39,011 bases of DNA from Bryobacterales bacterium. Its GTDB lineage: Bacteria; Acidobacteriota; Terriglobia; Bryobacterales; UBA6623. A program made the position numbers and the translations under genes. The stretch spans positions 1-39,011 of the forward strand of contig JAJEHF010000172.1 of NCBI GenBank assembly GCA_022823865.1. Direction: 5' to 3'. This document shows, piece after piece, positions 34,777-39,011 of this stretch (position 1 is the stretch's first letter; each line of letters opens with the position of its first letter). The notes beneath the pieces were generated by a model. That model saw nothing but the letters and a program-made list of their open reading frames with translations. It was not told the origin of the DNA and searched no databases.

Positions 34777-35599
34777 TTCATTAGTATAGCAAGATTACCT
34801 AGCAGAGATCCGGAATGCTTAGGTTCGTCTGCTCTGGGGAATCTTGTCCGCAGACGCACTCAGACTCGAAGTGAAGGTCTCCCCTCACATGGCTCGTCTT
34901 GACCAGCCACCCACTGACGCCAATGCGCAAGTATGTCGCTTTCGCATCGCACAAGATATCTCGGCGAGTGGGGCGTTCCGACGCTCGTGTCGCCGCAAGT
35001 GCTTGGACTTGCGTTTCGGCCACTATGCGAGCTTGCGGTCAATCTGGCGCTGGGACCCAGTTCCGGCTTGAAGAAGACACCGCAGCGGTTCACGCAATTC
35101 CAGGCCAGCGGATCGTATGCCTCCGATTGCTCGTGCAGGGTCATGTTGGTGCTCGGTGGCACCGTTCAGCTCCGTAAGTCCTGTCGAATTGTCTTGGCAG
35201 CTGTCGCAGTGAGTTCCCGATTGAGACCGACTGGTCGAGCCTCCCAAATTACGCCAATCACGACGATGAGTCCGGTTACGGGGCCCGGCACTGCGAGCGG
35301 GAGAGCGACCCAGTACAGCCATTGCACGGAGATGGCTGCCACGTCGAGCCACAACCGGAGATCCTTCGGCTCGCGAGGGCTGCTTTCGTTTTCTTAGCTT
35401 GTCTGCCTGCTGTGGGCCAGCTGAGGGTCCAGCCGCTTGGAAACGCGCCCGAAGGTGGAAGCTCAGCATAGGTCATCTTCGACAGCGTTCCAGTTCGGTA
35501 CTGAATCCAATGGACCTACGTCCAATTGAATTTTCCGGCCATGATGCCAGAATCTGACACTCACCAAAGTTCATTCCTGAAGTTACCTCTCCCTTACCG
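34777..35599. other. Possibly decayed coding region
   Basis: About 820 bp without a confident gene. On the minus strand three short frames follow one another: a membrane-like ORF (35166-35354), a GTG-started frame (34860-35162) containing NCVNRCGVFFKPELGP, and another frame (34799-35023) containing DAKATYLRIGVSGWLVKTSH. The last two look protein-like but are out of frame, as expected from a frameshift near 35025. I cannot name a parent family. Confidence 0.25.
35166..35354 (-). CDS. Possible small membrane protein
   Basis: This 62-residue frame starts with a TTG codon and encodes two hydrophobic stretches separated by a Pro/Gly turn (VQWLYWVALPLAVPGPVTG, then LIVVIGVIWEA), followed by a basic tail. 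No convincing ribosome-binding site is present, so it may be a fragment of a decayed gene. Function unknown. Confidence 0.28.
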   Translation of the reverse strand: MWLDVAAISVQWLYWVALPLAVPGPVTGLIVVIGVIWEARPVGLNRELTATAAKTIRQDLRS

Positions 35600-36361
35600 C
35601 TAAGAGGGGCCCTCCTTACGCAGCATCACAAGTTCGTCGGTCAGGCCATGCCGGAGGATATGGACGCGAGGCGAGACGCATGCCAGATGCTTGGCTGACA
35701 CACGAGCCAATCGGAACGGAAAGATAGTCGGACTTGACAGCAGATCTCTGATTGCAGCAGATCCATTCGAACGGGCCCGGAGAGATGCCTCCACCATCCA
35801 AGCGATCAGTTCCGGTTCCTCAACTCGGTATTGGTGCCCATACCCATAGACGCCCTTGTTGTGCGTCTCATCCAAGACCCCCCAATCGATAAATGATCGA
35901 AGCACACGCCGGGCAGCCCTTGATGTGGTTTCGCGTTCTCCGTATTGCTCTCTAACCCGTCGCTGAACATGTGCTGCTGCGGCTGTTCCCTGAAGCCTCA
36001 AGAGTCTGCCGGTGTGCTCGGCGACAACGCCCCAAAAAGGGTAGGCTGCCAGTACCATGCACCAGTGAACAGCAATTCTGTCCTTATGGGGCAGCTTTTG
36101 GAGTATCTCCAGCCCTTTGTCCCGCAACTCCTCCCGCTCGCGTGGCACGGTCAGCCAAGTCTTCACCAGTATGGTAATGACCTTCTCCCTGTTGCCCCTG
36201 ACAGACTTTCCACCGACCGACACCTTGTCAATCAGTAAGTCTTGGAGCGAGTCATTGATTGAGGTCTTGTCGTTACCGGCCAATATCAGGTTGGCCGTCT
36301 GCTCTAACCAATCGAGTCTAATGCGTTGGTTGAAGCCGATCTGCGATCGCCGTCCGATCAT
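35600..36361 (-). CDS. BREX-associated protein in the BrxA position
   Basis: This 253-residue protein starts within the pglZ stop (ATGA overlap) and has an AGGGA ribosome-binding site, so it is coupled to pglZ. The N-terminal half is helical (LDWLEQTANLILAGNDKTSI, then SVRGNREKVITILVKTWLTV, and AVHWCMVLAAYPFWGVVAEH). A winged-helix-like stretch follows (TSRAARRVLRSFIDWGVLDE). In BREX type 3 loci the gene after pglZ is brxA, a small DNA-binding protein, and the position and size agree. Sequence assignment to DUF1819 could not be made by eye, so the BrxA call rests mainly on context. Confidence 0.55.
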   Translation of the reverse strand: MIGRRSQIGFNQRIRLDWLEQTANLILAGNDKTSINDSLQDLLIDKVSVGGKSVRGNREKVITILVKTWLTVPREREELRDKGLEILQKLPHKDRIAVHWCMVLAAYPFWGVVAEHTGRLLRLQGTAAAAHVQRRVREQYGERETTSRAARRVLRSFIDWGVLDETHNKGVYGYGHQYRVEEPELIAWMVEASLRARSNGSAAIRDLLSSPTIFPFRLARVSAKHLACVSPRVHILRHGLTDELVMLRKEGPS

Positions 36362-38367
36362 TTTTCCCTACTTTCGATCTGTACCAAAGGGACTACCAGC
36401 TCTTCAATAGAAGCTCCGCCGTGACCGACGAGGTGGTCGCCCTCACGCACAAAAGCCGAGCGGCCAGGAGCGAGCAGAGGGAAGTAGCCTTCCGGCAGTC
36501 CGATCGGAGGCCATTCAAGCGAGTCCGGGAATCGCTGTTTGACCTGACCGCGCAGCAAGGGATCGGGGTAGATGCGCGCGCGCTCGCCGAGCACGTCTGC
36601 CAAAGCCCCCTCGGCGGGACGGCCGCATCCGGCTGCCTCAGTGTTTCCATGATCCGAAGTTAGGTAAACACTGAATCCGTTCTCTAGAAGTAAATCGACA
36701 AGGTTCGCCATGAACGGTTGAGCCGCCCACTGCCGAACTTGGTTGTGCATCCCGGCGGCGCCAAGTTCCATGCCGTGTGCGATCTTGTCCACTGTGTCGA
36801 CAACTAGGCCGACGACACGCGTCTTTGGCTGTGCAACCATCTCTTCCACGCTCTCAAGTGTGCCGCCACCTAGCCCCTTGGCATAGGCGACTTCTTGGTT
36901 TGCCAACTTGTGGTCCCTCCAGAATTGCGCCCACAAAACCGGCTCCTTGGCCGTGGTATGGATACTGCTCGGAAAGTAAAAGGGTGGCTTTCCTGCAAAG
37001 ACAGCCTGCCGCGAAACGGACGTGATAGTCGGTATCCAGGCAAACACCGCGTGTTCACGGAAACGGTAGTTGCTGCGTTTCCGGGCAAGCTCGTTGCGGA
37101 CGACGACCCACTGATTCAAAGAGAGCCCGTCTACCACGATAAGTGCCGCCTTGCGTTTATCGGCATCGTCGATGTGCCGGGACAGGAAGCGAGGAATGTG
37201 GTGGAGCATGACCGGGGGAACAGGCGGCAGATTGACCAGTCCCGCAAACCGTTTTGCCAGCCACGACGTCAGCGCGGAATCGATCTTCATCTGCAGAGCT
37301 TCAATCTTCAGGCGTATCGGTTCAGGCAGCACCTCATCCAATTCCAAGGCTAGGCAGACAAGCTCCGCCCAGGTCCTAGCAAAATGGAACCAATCGTGAT
37401 GCCGCGCGTCTTCGTCCGGGACAACCAGAGCCGTGGTGTCCGTGACGTCCAGAAGGCGTTCAACGTGGTGCGTTCGGGCCGCCTGCTCGTCCGTTCGGAT
37501 TCCTTGGGCAATCCATTTCTTCGACAACGATTCTGCTTGGCTGTGCGGAACTGCCTTGAGAAAACCCTCTAGGAACAGGTTGTCGATGTAGACACGAACG
37601 TCGTCGTGATCAAAGGGTAGGTCAGAGGGGCCAGGGAATTCGAAACTATGGTATTTCTCATCCCCACGAATACTAGTACTCCCCGGTTCGGCGGCTTGGT
37701 CGAGGAAGACCGGCCAGCGTTCCTGAAGAAAGGCAAAAAAAGCCTCTCTGTCTGGAACGATCATCTCCAGCGGCCAATCCTTGAAGTAATCCCGACGAAG
37801 GAGTTGGATCAATCGTTTGTCCAGCAGAGTCGGAATGCGTTGTTCCCGGTAATGGCGGCGCAACAGCACACGTAGCAGATCGGCTGGACTCTTTATGAGT
37901 TCAGGCGCGATCTCGAAGACATGCAACAGAATGAATTTCTTTGTATCGTTATCGCCCAGCACACGGCGGGCATGATTCCGGGCCTCGTAGAGTGCGTCGA
38001 GATCCGAGCGGTCTAACTCGGCCAAGACGGGGTAACTCAGCTTAGGGAAAATCTCGCCCAGGCTCAACGACAACCGACGGCCCGCTTGGAGAAGGTCGTA
38101 GGGTAGAGAATCAAGACCGTCGGTAGGCAACCGTAGAACCACAGCTGAATCTGTCTGCTCGGCCTGGTCCCAGTGAGACCGAAACTTGGATTCATAGGCG
38201 TACCGAAAAGCGATATGATCCTCGAACGGGATCATTTCGAAGCCCCGTTCGCGTATACCCGCAAGAATGCCTTCTTCCACTAGAAGACCGTCGGGATCGG
38301 CAACAAGCGTCAGTCGAGCCACATCGGGAGTGAACTCGCTAAGAATTCTGTCACGCCAGCTACTCAT
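36358..38367 (-). CDS. pglZ: PglZ-domain protein of a BREX type 3-like system
   Basis: The 669-residue protein has an N-terminal region of ~400 residues, then an alkaline-phosphatase-superfamily PglZ domain: AALIVVDGLSLNQW (VVDG near 411-414), PTITSVSRQAVFAGKPP, VVDTVDKIAHGM, LTSDHGNTEAAG and a terminal GHGGASIEELVVPLV. PglZ is the shared core of BREX phage-defence systems and is required with a methyltransferase and an ATPase to block phage replication. Length and motif spacing fit the type 3 version. ATG 38367 is preferred over GTG 38373 because AGGA lies at a usable distance. The expected upstream brxF, brxC, pglX and helicase genes are absent; an IS21-like gene begins ~340 bp away. Confidence 0.85.
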   Translation of the reverse strand: MSSWRDRILSEFTPDVARLTLVADPDGLLVEEGILAGIRERGFEMIPFEDHIAFRYAYESKFRSHWDQAEQTDSAVVLRLPTDGLDSLPYDLLQAGRRLSLSLGEIFPKLSYPVLAELDRSDLDALYEARNHARRVLGDNDTKKFILLHVFEIAPELIKSPADLLRVLLRRHYREQRIPTLLDKRLIQLLRRDYFKDWPLEMIVPDREAFFAFLQERWPVFLDQAAEPGSTSIRGDEKYHSFEFPGPSDLPFDHDDVRVYIDNLFLEGFLKAVPHSQAESLSKKWIAQGIRTDEQAARTHHVERLLDVTDTTALVVPDEDARHHDWFHFARTWAELVCLALELDEVLPEPIRLKIEALQMKIDSALTSWLAKRFAGLVNLPPVPPVMLHHIPRFLSRHIDDADKRKAALIVVDGLSLNQWVVVRNELARKRSNYRFREHAVFAWIPTITSVSRQAVFAGKPPFYFPSSIHTTAKEPVLWAQFWRDHKLANQEVAYAKGLGGGTLESVEEMVAQPKTRVVGLVVDTVDKIAHGMELGAAGMHNQVRQWAAQPFMANLVDLLLENGFSVYLTSDHGNTEAAGCGRPAEGALADVLGERARIYPDPLLRGQVKQRFPDSLEWPPIGLPEGYFPLLAPGRSAFVREGDHLVGHGGASIEELVVPLVQIESREK

Positions 38368-38548
38368 GGACACGTTCCTGATTCACGTCGCGAACTGGCT
38401 CTTTATGCTCTGCCTCGTTCATCGATGACTCTTGCGGCTTGATTCTCCAATCGCAAGATGATGAGCAAGTACGTCCTAACCTTATTTGTCGCCAATAATA
38501 ACAGAAGCACTCTTGGTGCAGTGGGGCGACAAATTGCACTCTTGCCAC
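38360..38548 (-). pseudogene. Possible 3' remnant of the BREX gene upstream of pglZ
   Basis: A short minus-strand frame ends KEPVRDVNQERVHE with its stop overlapping the pglZ start by 8 nt, the overlap expected of an operon neighbour. It runs upstream only to the hairpin at 38545-38558, where a stop precedes it, close to the IS21-like end. This could be the tail of a truncated helicase or methyltransferase gene, but a chance ORF cannot be excluded. Confidence 0.3.
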
Positions 38549-38580
38549 CTAGAGGTGGGGCAACTTCGCATTGAATGCGA
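38545..38580. repeat. Two palindromes at the IS21/BREX junction
   Basis: CCACCT-AG-AGGTGG (38545-38558) is a perfect 6-2-6 hairpin. TCGCATT-G-AATGCGA (38566-38580) is a perfect 15-nt palindrome lying directly before the first IS-end repeat. Both may mark the insertion boundary. Confidence 0.5.
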
Positions 38581-38581
38581 G

Positions 38582-38614
38582 TTCCGGAAAATCTGACCGC
38601 CCAAATTCCGGAAA
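38582..38614. repeat. Direct repeats of TTCCGGAAA at the IS end
   Basis: TTCCGGAAA occurs at 38582-38590 and 38606-38614, a 24-bp period, with similar flanks (CTGACCG and TATGGCCG). They are candidate transposase-binding sites, typical of IS21-family termini. Confidence 0.65.
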
Positions 38615-38709
38615 TTATGGCCGGTTCGTCTGGTCCTGACCGGCCCGATACTGCCCTATCCTCCAATTCTGGGAGTCCGAGTTCGGACTTCCGGGAACAG
38701 GAGGAGTTG

Positions 38710-39011
38710 ATGTACACAGATGCAAAGCGTCGTGATATTCAGTTGCTGCTGGCAGCGGGTGTTCCCCAGGAGCGAATCGCCGATCTGACGGGCGCCTCAG
38801 TCCGCACGATCCGGCGGATCGGCCGCGAGCCGGCCGACACTGGGGAGCGCGCTGCCAAGCCACAGGCCGCGGCGCCGCCCGGCCAGCCGCGACGAGCGAG
38901 CCCGGGTCGGCCGTCGCTGGTCGAGCCGTACCGGGACGCCGTGCTGGCGATGCTAGCGGAGACGCCGAAACTGAAGAGCCTGGAAGTGCTGCGGCGCTTG
39001 CGCGAGCGCGG
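38710..39011 (+). CDS. istA: IS21-like transposase IstA (N-terminal part)
   Basis: About 100 residues are visible. They start MYTDAKRRDIQLLLAAGVPQ and give a helix-turn-helix (ERIADLTGASVRTIRRIGRE), an Ala/Pro-rich linker, and then RPSLVEPYRDAVLAMLAETP KLKSLEVLRRL (broken here only for length), a second DNA-binding block seen in IstA-type transposases before the DDE core. AGGAGG (38699-38704) precedes the ATG by 5 nt. The catalytic domain and istB lie beyond the window. Confidence 0.75.
   Translation, partial: MYTDAKRRDIQLLLAAGVPQERIADLTGASVRTIRRIGREPADTGERAAKPQAAAPPGQPRRASPGRPSLVEPYRDAVLAMLAETPKLKSLEVLRRLRER

Larger units (their letters stand above)
38581..39011 (+). mobile_element. Left end of an IS21-family-like insertion sequence (partial)
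   Basis: Repeated end motifs (38582-38614) are followed ~100 bp later by an IstA-like transposase gene that runs off the window. IS21 elements carry several short repeats at each end and an istA-istB operon. The exact terminal base cannot be fixed without the right end or a target duplication. Confidence 0.6.

Overview
The window is a GC-rich piece of bacterial chromosome that also carries several accessory patches. The gene mix is Tat- and Sec-exported sulfatases, sialidases, GH109-like oxidoreductases, PSCyt1/DUF1549/DUF1553 cytochrome-like proteins paired with DUF1501 proteins, a TPR protein with a carboxypeptidase-like N-terminal region, Uma2 proteins with coiled-coil tails, and an IS21-type element. 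This suits an Acidobacteriota lineage (Bryobacterales-like) or a planctomycete-like heterotroph living on complex glycans. There is no rRNA or other phylogenetic marker, so the assignment is an inference. No tRNA, rRNA or CRISPR array was seen.

Region 1 (1-16.4 kb) is an exported glycan-degradation locus. A sulfatase/sialidase pair on the minus strand diverges from a DUF1549-DUF1553/DUF1501 pair on the plus strand. Next come a VapBC-type toxin-antitoxin module, a second, FRIP-type sialidase, a Gfo/Idh/MocA protein, a TPR protein, and a second sulfatase co-transcribed with a GH109-like protein. Together the products could desulfate, desialylate and trim amino sugars from host-type or marine glycoconjugates outside the cytoplasm.

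Region 2 (16.7-25 kb) is accessory. It holds a Uma2 nuclease-like protein, an Ada-type DNA repair regulator, and a compact cassette driven by a consensus sigma-70 promoter (TrbB-like secretion ATPase, a small Cys protein and an ArdC-like antirestriction protein). These are followed by an Rpn-like PD-(D/E)XK protein, a two-gene nucleotidyltransferase module broken at a 16-G homopolymer, and a SLOG-like nucleotide-sensor protein.

Region 3 (25.5-33.6 kb) returns to exported catabolism: a HpcH/HpaI aldolase-like protein with a signal peptide, a PhoD-like phosphatase whose start codon lies inside a hairpin, a second DUF1549-DUF1553/DUF1501 pair, and an alpha/beta hydrolase.

Region 4 (33.7-39 kb) is a lower-GC island. 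It has an AT-rich DUF4238 gene, a decayed stretch, and the tail of a BREX type 3-like phage-defence operon (PglZ plus a protein in the BrxA position). The upstream BREX genes are missing and an IS21-like transposase gene begins in their place, which suggests disruption by insertion. Both window ends cut through genes.
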